Shown: positions 44,460 to 53,526 of the stretch, in pieces
How the letters are laid out: each line of letters starts with the position of its first letter
Numbering within the stretch: the stretch's first letter is position 1
Source of the DNA: Burkholderia sp. Ac-20365
GTDB taxonomy: Bacteria; Pseudomonadota; Gammaproteobacteria; Burkholderiales; Burkholderiaceae
Reading direction: 5' to 3'
NCBI RefSeq assembly: GCF_017104715.1
Contig: NZ_JAAGPI010000022.1
Span: 101,720 to 165,719 of the forward strand
Length of the DNA: 64,000 nucleotides
Position numbers and translations under genes: made by a program
Notes under the pieces: generated by a model
The model's database searches: none
What the model saw: the letters and a program-made list of their open reading frames with translations, nothing else
Told to the model about the DNA's origin: nothing

Positions 44460-45002
44460 CTAGCCCACCAACCGCCCGCGCCGCACCCGCAACCCTTTCT
44501 TTGCCAGCGACGGCGCAATCCCGCCCAGCGTGCTCAACGTGCCGCCGCCATGTGCGTGGCAGATCGCCATGCCGAGCGCATCGGCGGCGTCGGTGGAAGG
44601 AATGCCCGAGAGACACAACAGCCGCACGACCATCTGCTGCATCTGCTCTTTGGTTGCGCGTCCATAGCCGACCACCGCCTGCTTCAACTGCAGTGCGGTG
44701 TACTCGGCAACAGGCACACCACCCGCCACCAGCCCGCATATCGCCGCGCCGCGCGCCTGGCCGAGCAACAGCGTCGACTGTGGATTGACGTTCACGAACA
44801 CCTTTTCAATCGCCGACTGATCCGGCGCATGTTGCCGGATCAGTGTCGAAATGCCCTCAAAAATGGTGCCGAGGCGCGTCGGCAGATCGGCATCGGCGGT
44901 CTTGATGACGCCGCTCGTCACGTAAGTCAGCTGATGACCGGACACGTCGATCACGCCGAAGCCAGTGACGCGCAAGCCTGGGTCGATGCCGAGAATTCTC
45001 AT
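44460..45002 (-). CDS. ruvC: Holliday junction resolvase RuvC
   Basis: RuvC cuts Holliday junctions symmetrically. The 180-residue RNase H-fold nuclease begins MRILGIDPGLRVTGFGVID, which holds catalytic Asp7. It also has the acidic-residue segment IEKVFVNVNPQSTLLLGQARG and the C-terminal DAADALGMAICHAH with the last catalytic Asp. It is separated from ruvA by the antisense LysE-family gene and lies downstream of purH behind a terminator, so it probably has its own promoter. Confidence 0.97.
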   Translation of the reverse strand: MRILGIDPGLRVTGFGVIDVSGHQLTYVTSGVIKTADADLPTRLGTIFEGISTLIRQHAPDQSAIEKVFVNVNPQSTLLLGQARGAAICGLVAGGVPVAEYTALQLKQAVVGYGRATKEQMQQMVVRLLCLSGIPSTDAADALGMAICHAHGGGTLSTLGGIAPSLAKKGLRVRRGRLVG

Positions 45003-45064
45003 AAGTACCGTGCGTGTTCAGTGCCTGCGATACTACAACGGCACAAAGGCAAACGCGAAATGCA

Positions 45065-45099
45065 AAACGGCCCGGCAGTAGCAAACTGCCGGGCCGTTT
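45065..45099 (-). terminator. intrinsic terminator after purH
   Basis: AAACGGCCCGGCAG (45065-45078) and CTGCCGGGCCGTTT (45086-45099) form a perfect 14-bp stem with a 7-base loop. Read on the minus strand it ends in TTTTGC, so it closes purH before ruvC. Confidence 0.88.
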
Positions 45100-45120
45100 C
45101 AGAAGAAGCAGATCAGCCGA

Positions 45121-46686
45121 TCAGTGGCGGAAGTGGCGAATGCCCGTCACGACCATCGCGATGTTGTGCTCGTCGGCGGCAGCGATCACTTCGTCGTCGC
45201 GCATCGAGCCGCCCGGCTGGATCACGCAGGTTGCGCCCGCATTCACCACCACGTCGAGACCGTCGCGGAACGGGAAGAACGCGTCCGACGCCACCGCCGT
45301 ACCCGACAGCGTGAGGCCCGCGTTCTGCGCCTTGATGCTGGCGATACGCGCCGAGTCCACGCGGCTCATCTGGCCAGCGCCGACGCCCATCGTCATGCCA
45401 TTAGCGCAGAACACGATCGCGTTCGACTTCACGAACTTTGCGACGCGCCATGCAAACAGCAGATCGTCCATTTCCTTCGGCGTCGGGTGACGCTTCGTGA
45501 CGACGCGCAGTTCGTGCGGCTGCACGTTCTTCGCATCCAGCGATTGCACCAGCAGACCGCCGCCCACGCGCTTCAGATCGAACGCGTTGTGGCCATCGCC
45601 GAGTGCGATTTCGAGCAGACGCACGTTCTGTTTCGCTGCGAACACCTGCTTCGCAGCGTCGCTGAACGACGGTGCGATCAGCACTTCGACGAACTGCTTG
45701 GCAACAGCCTGTGCCGCCGTTTCGTCGACTTCACGGTTGAACGCGATGATGCCGCCGAATGCCGAAGTCGGGTCCGTCTGGAACGCCTTCGAATACGCTT
45801 CGTGCGGGTTCGCGCCGACAGCCACGCCGCACGGGTTCGCGTGCTTGATGATCACGCAGGCCGGTGCGTCGAACGTCTTCACGCATTCCCACGCGGCGTC
45901 CGAATCGGCGATGTTGTTGTACGACAGTTCCTTGCCCTGCAGCTGACGATAGTTTGCGAGTGCGCCGGCGGGCACTGCGATATCGCGGTAGAACGCAGCG
46001 CTTTGATGCGGGTTCTCGCCGTAGCGCAAATCCTGGACCTTTTCGAACGCCATGTTCAGCGTCGCGGGATACGTATTGCGCTCGCGGTGCTGCAGCTCTT
46101 CCGTGAGGCTCGTCAGGTAGTTCGTGATCGCGCCGTCGTACTGCGCGGTGTGCGCGTACACCTTGGTCGCGAGGCGGAAGTTCGTCTTGTAGCCGACCGT
46201 GTTGCCGTTCGCGCGCATTTCGTCGAGCACGACTGCGTAGTCAGCGGGATCGACCACGACGGTCACGTCGCGATGGTTTTTCGCCGCCGAGCGCAGCATG
46301 GTCGGGCCGCCGATATCGATGTTCTCGATCGCGTCTTCCAGCGAACACTCTTCCTTCGAGATCGTCTGCACGAACGGATACAGATTCACGACGAGCAGAT
46401 CGATGGTCGGGATGTCGTGCTTTTCGAGCGCAGCCATGTGCTCGGGCAGATCGCGGCGCGCCAGGATGCCGCCGTGCACCTTCGGGTGCAGCGTTTTCAC
46501 GCGCCCATCCAGCATTTCCGGAAAGCCCGTGTAGTCGGCTACTTCGGTAACGGAAAGGCCGGCGTCCGCGAGCAGTTTCGCGGTGCCGCCTGTAGACAGG
46601 ATCTTGACGCCGAGGTCCGACAGCGATTTCGCGAAATCGACGATGCCTGACTTATCGGAAACGGAGATGAGCGCTTGCTTGATCAT
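45121..46686 (-). CDS. purH: bifunctional AICAR transformylase / IMP cyclohydrolase
   Basis: PurH performs the last two steps of IMP synthesis. The 521-residue protein has the N-terminal MGS-type cyclohydrolase domain (ALISVSDKSGIVDFAKSL, LSTGGTAKLLADAG) and the C-terminal AICAR transformylase domain with the catalytic KHANPCGVAVG motif and the SDAFFPFRDGLD region. Length is typical. It is the third gene of the conserved dusB-fis-purH cluster, starting 43 bases after fis. Confidence 0.98.
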   Translation of the reverse strand: MIKQALISVSDKSGIVDFAKSLSDLGVKILSTGGTAKLLADAGLSVTEVADYTGFPEMLDGRVKTLHPKVHGGILARRDLPEHMAALEKHDIPTIDLLVVNLYPFVQTISKEECSLEDAIENIDIGGPTMLRSAAKNHRDVTVVVDPADYAVVLDEMRANGNTVGYKTNFRLATKVYAHTAQYDGAITNYLTSLTEELQHRERNTYPATLNMAFEKVQDLRYGENPHQSAAFYRDIAVPAGALANYRQLQGKELSYNNIADSDAAWECVKTFDAPACVIIKHANPCGVAVGANPHEAYSKAFQTDPTSAFGGIIAFNREVDETAAQAVAKQFVEVLIAPSFSDAAKQVFAAKQNVRLLEIALGDGHNAFDLKRVGGGLLVQSLDAKNVQPHELRVVTKRHPTPKEMDDLLFAWRVAKFVKSNAIVFCANGMTMGVGAGQMSRVDSARIASIKAQNAGLTLSGTAVASDAFFPFRDGLDVVVNAGATCVIQPGGSMRDDEVIAAADEHNIAMVVTGIRHFRH

Positions 46687-46729
46687 GATGAGAACAAAAG
46701 CCGATGAAAGGCGTGGCAGGGCGCCAGAA

Positions 46730-46963
46730 CTACAGCAGGCCGTGCTGTTGCAGTTTCTTGCGCAGCGTATTGCGGTTGATGCCGAGGTACTCGGCTGCCA
46801 GCGACTGATTGCCGCCGGCCTGCTCGAGCACCACCTCGAGCAACGGTTTTTCGACGCACGAAATCACCATGTCGTAAACGTCGTGCGGATTGGAGCCGTC
46901 GAGATCCTGAAAGTACATACCCAGGCTATCGCGGACACATTGTTCGATATTGTGCTTGCTCAT
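46730..46963 (-). CDS. fis: Fis family nucleoid/DNA-binding protein
   Basis: A small 77-residue Fis-type protein that bends DNA and acts as a global regulator. The C-terminal helix-turn-helix (GGNQSLAAEYLGINRNTLRK) is intact. The N-terminal beta-hairpin arm is shorter than in E. coli Fis (98 residues), as is usual in beta-proteobacteria. Its ATG overlaps the dusB stop by four bases (ATGA), the same gene order as the dusB-fis operon of enterobacteria. Confidence 0.95.
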   Translation of the reverse strand: MSKHNIEQCVRDSLGMYFQDLDGSNPHDVYDMVISCVEKPLLEVVLEQAGGNQSLAAEYLGINRNTLRKKLQQHGLL

Positions 46964-48024
46964 GCTGCTAGTCGGTCGGTTTGATCCTGCTCACCGTTGT
47001 TGTTGACTTCGTTGTCGACGTACACGAGGCGGTCCGAAATCGCCTTTTGCGCGTCGAAGAATTCGTTGACGGCGAGCAGTTGTTCGCGCGTCGTGTCCAG
47101 CGTATTCATACGGTGGCGGAACACGTTGGCGCCAGAAAGGCCGCGAGTGTACCAGCCGATGTGCTTGCGCGCAGTGCGAACGCCCGTAAATTCGCCGTAG
47201 AACGCGTAGTGATCTTCGAGATGCTCGTTCATCACCTGCTGGATCTCGTCGATACGCGGCGCTTCCATCAACTCGCCCGTACGCAGGAAATATTCGATCT
47301 CGCGGAACAGCCACGGACGCCCCTGCGCCGCGCGGCCGATCATGATCGCGTCCGCGCCCGTCGCGGCCAGCACGTCGCGCGCTTTCTGCGGCGTCGTGAT
47401 GTCGCCGTTCGCGACGACGGGAATCTTTACCGCGGCCTTCACGGCGGCGATCGTTTCGTACTCCGCGTCGCCGTGATACAGGTCGGCGCGCGTGCGGCCG
47501 TGCACGGTCAGCATCGAAATGCCGGCATTCTCGGCGAGGCGTGCGACATTCAGCGCGTTCTTGTTCTCGCGATTCCAGCCCGTGCGGATTTTCAGCGTGA
47601 CAGGCACGGCATCCAGCCCGACCCCAACCGCATTCACCACGGCCTCGACGATCCGCTGCACCAGCGGCTCGTTCTGCAACAGCGCCGAACCGGCCGCGAC
47701 GTTGCAGACCTTCTTGGCCGGACAACCCATGTTGATGTCGATGATCTGCGCGCCGTTCGCGACGTTGTAGCGCGCGGCCTCGGCCATCATCTGCGGATCG
47801 GCGCCCGCGATCTGCACGGCGATCGGCTCGACTTCGCCGGTATGGTTGGCGCGGCGCATCGTCTTTTCGCTCTTCCACAGCTGCGCGTTCGACGCGACCA
47901 TTTCCGACACCGCATAGCCCGCGCCCATGCGCTTGCAGAGCTGGCGGAACGGCCGGTCGGTGACGCCTGCCATCGGGGCGACGAACAGGTTATTGCGCAG
48001 TGTGTGGGGGCCGAGAGTGGGCAT
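46960..48024 (-). CDS. dusB: tRNA-dihydrouridine synthase B
   Basis: DusB reduces uridine to dihydrouridine in the tRNA D-loop using FMN. The 354-residue protein has the FMN-binding N-terminus (NLFVAPMAGVTDRPFR), the catalytic Cys in INMGCPAKKVCN, LKIRTGW, VHGRTR and the GDITTPQKA / IMIGRAAQGRPW segments of the phosphate-binding barrel. It heads the dusB-fis-purH cluster. Confidence 0.96.
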   Translation of the reverse strand: MPTLGPHTLRNNLFVAPMAGVTDRPFRQLCKRMGAGYAVSEMVASNAQLWKSEKTMRRANHTGEVEPIAVQIAGADPQMMAEAARYNVANGAQIIDINMGCPAKKVCNVAAGSALLQNEPLVQRIVEAVVNAVGVGLDAVPVTLKIRTGWNRENKNALNVARLAENAGISMLTVHGRTRADLYHGDAEYETIAAVKAAVKIPVVANGDITTPQKARDVLAATGADAIMIGRAAQGRPWLFREIEYFLRTGELMEAPRIDEIQQVMNEHLEDHYAFYGEFTGVRTARKHIGWYTRGLSGANVFRHRMNTLDTTREQLLAVNEFFDAQKAISDRLVYVDNEVNNNGEQDQTDRLAA

Positions 48025-48175
48025 GGCGGACGTCGGCGGCGAGCGAAAGGTGCGCCAGAAAGCTGAAAAACGCGCACCCCACGTACCGCAAAATACGAGG
48101 GAAAACCGCTATTTTACCGTTAACGCGTTGCCCCAGATCGAACCGCACCTGAGGTAACTCATTAAATCTTCTATG

Positions 48176-48209
48176 AAAGTGGCCGCGTTCATAGAACGGC
48201 GGCCACTTT
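48176..48209. terminator. inverted repeat after ubiH, probable terminator
   Basis: AAAGTGGCCGC (48176-48186) pairs with GCGGCCACTTT (48199-48209), and the inside continues CGTTC-ATA-GAACG. The stem is strong, but the T-run on the minus strand is weak. It lies just after the ubiH stop codon and upstream of dusB. Confidence 0.6.
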
Positions 48210-48229
48210 TAGCGCGATGTCGCCAGGTT

Positions 48230-49444
48230 TTAGCGGCGCTGTCCGAACATCATCTGCCGGGCCAGTGCTGTCTTCACGGGCGGCACGAATTCGAGCGCGG
48301 TGAGCGCGAGGCCGCGCAGCGCGGCGAGCGGCGGGAAGTCGACGGTGAACAGGCGCGCGAGCGTGTCGGTGGCGCCGATCGTCATGCGGCGGTCCAGCGC
48401 GCGGCGCTGCGCGAACTCGATCAGCGCGCTGCGCGTCGCGCCGTAGTGCGAGAGCGCGTCGGCGAGCGCGTGCGCATCGCGCAGGCCGAGATTCAGACCC
48501 TGACCGGCGACGGGATGCAGCGTCTGCGCCGCATTGCCGATCGCGACGACATTGCCCTTAACGAGGGTATCGACGGTATTGAGCCCGAGCGGGAACGCGG
48601 CGCGTCCCTTGATCTGCACGAAACGGCCCATCCGGTCGCCAAACTCGCTGCCCAGTTCGCGCAAAAAGTCTTCATCCGACAATTGCGCGCGGCGCGCCGC
48701 TTCTTCGGGCGCACAGCACCAGACGAGCGCGTAGTCCGCGCCGCGCACGCCGCCCGTCGGCAGCAGCGCGATCGGACCTTGTCGCGTGAAGCGTTCCCAT
48801 GCAACATGCGGCTGCGGCGACGACAGCGTCACCGTGCCGACCAGCGCCGTTTGCCCGTAATCACGCGTTTCACCCGATCCCGCCTGTTGTTCGCCGAACA
48901 GGCCGCCTTCGGCGTTCACCAGAATGCGGGTGCGCAGCGTGCGTGTGACGTGCGCGCTTTCGATCGGCAGCAGCACGCCGTCGTCTTCGAGTTGCTGCGG
49001 TGCTTGGGCTTTGGTCGACTTGAACCAGTGCACGGGCGTCGAGCGCACCGCGTCGGCGAGTGCGTGGACGATCGAGCCATAACGCAAGACGTAGCCGAGC
49101 GCGGGCAGGCCATGCTCCGCATGATCGATCAGCGTGCGTCCGAAATGGCCCCGCTGCGACACGTGAATGCGCTGGATCGCCGTCGCGTCGGATGGCCACG
49201 CGAGCGGCTCGAGAATCATCCGGCTACCTTGCGATACAGCGATTGCGCGCGGATCGGCAATCGAATCTTCCGGCTCGCGCGCGTCGATCAGCGCGACGTT
49301 CAGCCTCTGCGTCGCGCTGCGACGCGCGAGCCAGCCCGCGAGCGCGAGACCGACGGGCCCCGCGCCGACGATCGTCACGTCGTAGTCGAACGGCGCGGTT
49401 GACTGATTGCCCGGCGCGTTCGCGGCCTGTTGGACTTCGTTCAT
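48230..49444 (-). CDS. ubiH: 2-octaprenyl-6-methoxyphenol hydroxylase (UbiH family)
   Basis: UbiH is an FAD monooxygenase of ubiquinone synthesis. The 404-residue protein has the FAD motif VGAGPVGLALAGWL and, near the C-terminal half, AIGNAAQTLHPVAGQGLNLG. The GN in place of the usual GD in this motif is characteristic of UbiH. It follows pepP after 21 bases on the same strand, the same pepP-ubiH order as in E. coli, which supports UbiH over UbiF, UbiI or VisC. Confidence 0.91.
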   Translation of the reverse strand: MNEVQQAANAPGNQSTAPFDYDVTIVGAGPVGLALAGWLARRSATQRLNVALIDAREPEDSIADPRAIAVSQGSRMILEPLAWPSDATAIQRIHVSQRGHFGRTLIDHAEHGLPALGYVLRYGSIVHALADAVRSTPVHWFKSTKAQAPQQLEDDGVLLPIESAHVTRTLRTRILVNAEGGLFGEQQAGSGETRDYGQTALVGTVTLSSPQPHVAWERFTRQGPIALLPTGGVRGADYALVWCCAPEEAARRAQLSDEDFLRELGSEFGDRMGRFVQIKGRAAFPLGLNTVDTLVKGNVVAIGNAAQTLHPVAGQGLNLGLRDAHALADALSHYGATRSALIEFAQRRALDRRMTIGATDTLARLFTVDFPPLAALRGLALTALEFVPPVKTALARQMMFGQRR

Positions 49445-49465
49445 TGTCTGGTCAGTTCCTTGCGC

Positions 49466-50854
49466 TCAGGCGGCCGTCGCTTTGTGCGACTGCATGAGCG
49501 CTTCGATTTCGTCCGCATCGACGGGCACGTCGCGCGTGATCAGTTCGCAGCCCGTGGCCGTGACGACCGCGTCGTCCTCGATGCGGATGCCGATGTTCCA
49601 GTATTTTTCCGGGACGTCGTCGGCAGCGCGGATGTAGAGGCCGGGCTCGATGGTCAGCGCCATGCCGGCTTTAAGCGTGCGCCACGGCAGCGCGCCGGTA
49701 TCGTCGGCGGGTACGCCGCGCTCGCGATAGTCGCCTGCGTCGTGCACGTCCATGCCGATCCAGTGGCCCGTGCGATGCATGTAGAAGCGTGCATACGCGC
49801 GCTCTTCGATTACCTCATCGACGCCCGCGAACAGATCGCGATTGAGGATGCCCGTGTCGAGCAGACCTTGCGCGAGCACGCGCACGGCTGCCTGATGCGG
49901 CGCGTCGAACGTCGCGCCCGCTCTGGTTGCATCGATCGCAGCTTGCTGCGCGGCCAGCACGATGTCGTACAGCTCGCGCTGTGCGGGCGTGAAGCGGCCG
50001 CTTGCCGGGAAGGTGCGCGTGATGTCGGACGCGTAGCCATCGAGCTCGCACGCCGCGTCGATCAGAATCAGGTCGCCGTCCTGCGCGACCGCGTTGCCGG
50101 CCGGGTAGTGCAGCACGCACGCATTCGCGCCCGCGGCGACGATCGAACCGTACGCCGGCGCCTGCGCACCGTGTTTGCGGAACGTGTACAGCAACTCGGC
50201 TTCGAGTTCGTATTCGCGCACGCCGGGATGGCACGCCGCCATCGCGCGCCGATGCGCCTGCGCGGAGATCGCGGCGGCGCGGCGCATGATCGACAGTTCG
50301 TGGTCGTCCTTCACGAGCCGCATGTCGTCGAGCAGCGGCACGATGTCATGCACCACCGACGGCGCGAGCACGCCGCTGCGGCCCTGCATGCGCACCGCGT
50401 CGAGCCACTGGCGCACCTTGCCGTCGAACTGTTCGGACGCGCCGAGCGCGTAGTGCAGCGCCGGCTTGTCGGCGATGATGCGCGGCAGTTGCGCATCGAT
50501 CTCGTCGAACGCGAAGGCTGCATCGAAGCCGAAAGCCTCGCGTGCGCCGTCGGGGCCGAAGCGAAAGCCTTCCCATGTCTCGCGCTCCGCATTCTTCGCG
50601 CGGCAGAACAGGATCGCAGCGGGTTCGTTCTCTTTGGCGCTCGCGTCGAGGACGAGCAGCGCTTCCGGTTCCGTGAAGCCCGTCAGATAGTAGAAGTAGC
50701 TGTCGTGCCGGTACGGATAGTCGGCGTCGCGGTTGCGCAGCACTTCGGGCGCGGTCGGAACGATTGCAACGCCGCCTCCCGTCGCGCGCAGTGCATCGAG
50801 CACGCGCGCGCGGCGCTGACGGTAGATGTCGATTGCCGGAGTCAGATCGGTCAT
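49466..50854 (-). CDS. pepP: Xaa-Pro aminopeptidase P
   Basis: PepP removes an N-terminal residue before proline. The pita-bread metallopeptidase domain has its metal ligands in place: two Asp in IDAACELDGYASDITRTFP, His in HRTGHWIGMDVHD, and two Glu in LTIEPGLYI and GIRIEDD. The N-terminal domain contains YPYRHDSYFYYLTGF. The start is uncertain: the ATG at 50854 gives 462 residues and MTDLTPAIDIY; ATGs further upstream, such as 50911, are in frame but also lack a clear ribosome site. It precedes ubiH. Confidence 0.93.
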   Translation of the reverse strand: MTDLTPAIDIYRQRRARVLDALRATGGGVAIVPTAPEVLRNRDADYPYRHDSYFYYLTGFTEPEALLVLDASAKENEPAAILFCRAKNAERETWEGFRFGPDGAREAFGFDAAFAFDEIDAQLPRIIADKPALHYALGASEQFDGKVRQWLDAVRMQGRSGVLAPSVVHDIVPLLDDMRLVKDDHELSIMRRAAAISAQAHRRAMAACHPGVREYELEAELLYTFRKHGAQAPAYGSIVAAGANACVLHYPAGNAVAQDGDLILIDAACELDGYASDITRTFPASGRFTPAQRELYDIVLAAQQAAIDATRAGATFDAPHQAAVRVLAQGLLDTGILNRDLFAGVDEVIEERAYARFYMHRTGHWIGMDVHDAGDYRERGVPADDTGALPWRTLKAGMALTIEPGLYIRAADDVPEKYWNIGIRIEDDAVVTATGCELITRDVPVDADEIEALMQSHKATAA

Positions 50855-51154
50855 GGGTTCGGTCGGCGGTTCATCGTGCGGGGTGGAAGGCGGCGCGGCA
50901 GTCGACGACATGCGCCGCGCGGCAATGTTGGGATTGTATCGCCCAACTGGAATCGCTTCCGTGTCGCCGGGTGGCATGCGCAACGTCTGGCCATCTGGCC
51001 AGGTAGACCGGCCCGTGCGCGGGCGGCATTGTTGCAATCTGTCAACAGCCGGACGCGTCAGCGACGCGATGCACGTGCCGCAGCGCAGGGAAAAGCCTCC
51101 AACGCCCGACAACGCACGTATACTTGCGCCCAATTTCAATCAAGGCAGGATGTA

Positions 51155-51763
51155 ATGAAACTCATCGGTTCGCTGTCGAGCCCATTTGTCCGCAAGGCGC
51201 GGATCGTGCTCGCCGAAAAGAAAATCGACTACAAGCTCGAACTGGAAAATGTCTGGGCGGCTGATACTGCCATCCACGAGTACAACCCGATCGGCAAGGT
51301 GCCGTGTCTCGTGATGGAAGACGGCGCGGCTGTATTCGATTCGCGTGTGATCTGCGAATACGTCGATACGCTTTCGCCCGTGTGCAAGCTTGTGCCGCAG
51401 TCGGGCCGCGAGCGTGTCGAAGTGCGCTGCTGGGAAGCGCTCGCCGACGGCATTATGGATGCCGCCGTGCTGATTCGTCTGGAAGGCGTGCTGCGCGAGG
51501 AAGCGCATCGCAGCGAATCGTGGGTCGCGCGACAGCGTCACAAGATCGACGATGGCCTGATCGCGATGGCGCAGGGCCTTGGCTCCAAGGCGTGGTGCGC
51601 GGGCAACCATTACACGATCGCCGACGTGGCGGTTGGCTGCGCACTGAGCTATCTCGACTTCCGCATGCCGCAACTCAACTGGCGCGAGCAGCATCCGAAT
51701 CTCGACAAGTACTACCAGAAGCTGTCGCAACGTCAGTCGTTTATCGACACCACGTTGAGCTGA
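51155..51763 (+). CDS. glutathione S-transferase family protein
   Basis: A 202-residue protein with an N-terminal thioredoxin-fold GST domain (MKLIGSLSSPFVRKARIVLA; the Ser-Pro-Phe-Val segment is the glutathione activation site) and the cis-Pro motif in GKVPCLVMEDG followed by FDSRVICEYVD. The C-terminal helical domain contains NHYTIADVAVGCALSYLDF, with the N-capping motif. It resembles the YibF-type subgroup. The substrate is unknown. The ribosome site is AAGGCAGGA. It has its own terminator downstream. Confidence 0.91.
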   Translation: MKLIGSLSSPFVRKARIVLAEKKIDYKLELENVWAADTAIHEYNPIGKVPCLVMEDGAAVFDSRVICEYVDTLSPVCKLVPQSGRERVEVRCWEALADGIMDAAVLIRLEGVLREEAHRSESWVARQRHKIDDGLIAMAQGLGSKAWCAGNHYTIADVAVGCALSYLDFRMPQLNWREQHPNLDKYYQKLSQRQSFIDTTLS

Positions 51764-51872
51764 TTCGCGACCGGCCATTCATCGCGCATCGAAATCTGGC
51801 ACAAGTGTCGTCTGTGTTCGACGGAGTGTTAAGAAAGATTACGTTTTCCGCAAAAAATCCTTTCAACATGTT

Positions 51873-51903
51873 AAAAAGCGCCTGCCCGTCAGGCGCTTTT
51901 TTA
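51873..51903 (+). terminator. intrinsic terminator downstream of the GST gene
   Basis: AAAAAGCGCCTG-CCCGT-CAGGCGCTTTTT is a perfect 12-bp stem with a U-run. It lies 110 bases after the stop codon. Confidence 0.9.
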
Positions 51904-51989
51904 TTGCGCGTCTGATTGGGTGAAGCCGCGGGGCACGGCCGTCGCCCTCGCACGGACTATCGACACCATCCGTCAGTTGGACATTCGCC

Positions 51990-52745
51990 ATGAAAACGTT
52001 CCGCATTGCTCTCGCTGCCGCCGCGTGCGGCGTGCTCGCCGCCTGTTCGGGGATGAGCCTCGATCCCAACTCGCTCGTTCAATCCGGCTCGCAGGCTGTG
52101 CAGGCTGCGTCGTTGACGGACGCCGACGTGCGCACGTTGTCGGACAAGTCCTGCGCGCAGCTCGACTCGGAAAACCAGATCGCGCCTGCCAGCAGCCCGT
52201 ACACGAAGCGTCTGAACAAGATCGCCGCGCAGCTCGGCAACAACATCAACGGCGTGCCGGTCAATTACAAGGTCTACGTCACGAAGGACGTCAATGCGTG
52301 GGCGATGGCGAACGGCTGTGTGCGTGTCTATAGCGGTCTGATGGACATGATGACGGACGACGAAGTGCGGGGCGTGGTTGGCCACGAGATGGGCCACGTT
52401 GCGCTTGGCCATACGAAGAAGGCGATGCAGGTTGCCTATGCGACGTCGGCGATTCGTTCGGTGGCGTCATCGGCGGGTGGGGTCACGGGGGCGATTTCGG
52501 CTTCGCAGCTTGGCGATTTTTCCGAGAAGCTGATTAATGCGCAGTTCTCGCAATCGCAGGAAACGGCGGCTGATGATTATTCGTTTGATGTCCAGAAGAA
52601 GAAAGGGCAGGACCCGTCGGGGCTCGTTAGTGCGTTTAACAAGCTCGCGAAGCTGGATGGCGGGAAGTCGAGCATGATGAGTTCGCATCCGGCGTCGGCG
52701 GCGCGGGCGCAGCATATTCAGCAGCGGATTGCTGCGAATCAGTAA
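51990..52745 (+). CDS. M48 family metalloprotease lipoprotein
   Basis: A 251-residue zinc protease probably anchored to the outer membrane and facing the periplasm. The signal peptide ends in a lipobox with Cys19 (GVLAACS). The zinc motif HEMGH is at residues 132-136 and the third ligand is Glu191 in QSQETAADDYSFD. It resembles LoiP/YggG-type quality-control proteases that act on outer membrane proteins. The final third of the gene shifts to T- and G-ending codons. It converges on the glutamate-synthase-like gene across palindromic element copy B. Confidence 0.93.
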   Translation: MKTFRIALAAAACGVLAACSGMSLDPNSLVQSGSQAVQAASLTDADVRTLSDKSCAQLDSENQIAPASSPYTKRLNKIAAQLGNNINGVPVNYKVYVTKDVNAWAMANGCVRVYSGLMDMMTDDEVRGVVGHEMGHVALGHTKKAMQVAYATSAIRSVASSAGGVTGAISASQLGDFSEKLINAQFSQSQETAADDYSFDVQKKKGQDPSGLVSAFNKLAKLDGGKSSMMSSHPASAARAQHIQQRIAANQ

Positions 52746-52785
52746 CGGGATTTGTTTTTTTGTGGATGTCTGTGACGCTTGGTGT

Positions 52786-53472
52786 GGTTTGCTTTTGTCT
52801 TTGCTGGCATCCGCGATTTGTTATTGGTTTGCCTGGGTTGCCCCTGTGCGGGGCGGCACCTACTTTTCTTTGCCGCGGCAAAGAAAAGTAGGCAAAAGAA
52901 AGCCGCTGAACACCGCCCGTTCTTGACCTTTGCCCACGGGCCCCCAACGGCCCCGTCCTGTCCGCGGCAACGTTCTTCTCGATGCCCGCTGCCAACGCTT
53001 CGAATTGGCTCATCACCCGCTTCACACTCCCGCGTCGTCGCACGCGCGATCAAATCTCCCACGTTCTATAGCGGCAAACTGTGTGTCGGCTTTCGAGGCG
53101 TACACACATCACTCCGGAATGAAAAGCAGGATCGGTGTTGTAAGAGCGCTGAGGTGTGAAGCACTGCGACCTACACACAGTTTGCCACCTGGGCGGCATT
53201 AACCATTCGCTGCCGCTGGCTGCGCTACGGGTGATTGAAGTGGGTGAGGCGACTATTCGAAGCGTTGGCAGCGGGCGGTGACTGAGAGATTGTCGTATGA
53301 AGGAGAGGAACGGTTGGGGGCCCTCAGGCGGAGGTCAAGAACGGGCGGTGTTAGCCCGCTTTCTTTGCTTACTTTCTTTGCGGCGGCAAAGAAAGTAAGT
53401 GCCGCCCCGCACAGGGGCAACGCGTGAACAACGAAAACATCACGCGGATGCCAGCGACAACAAAAGCAAACC
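52786..53472. repeat. long palindromic intergenic element, copy B
   Basis: This element fills the 781-base gap between two converging genes. Its left arm holds a 34-bp perfect palindrome (52859-52892; half-site CCTACTTTTCTTTGCCG). Its right arm has the other variant (53368-53399; CTTACTTTCTTTGC-GGCG-GCAAAGAAAGTAAG). The core is bounded by GGCAAACTGTGTGT and ACACACAGTTTGCC and matches the reverse complement of copy A's core, so copies A and B have opposite orientation. Terminal sequences GGTTTGCTTTTGTC and GACAACAAAAGCAAACC also mirror each other. No protein-coding gene is supported. Confidence 0.92.
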
Positions 53473-53526
53473 GAACAACCTTAGCAACCCAACAACAACC
53501 CGCGAAAGCCAGTAAAAAAACGAACC

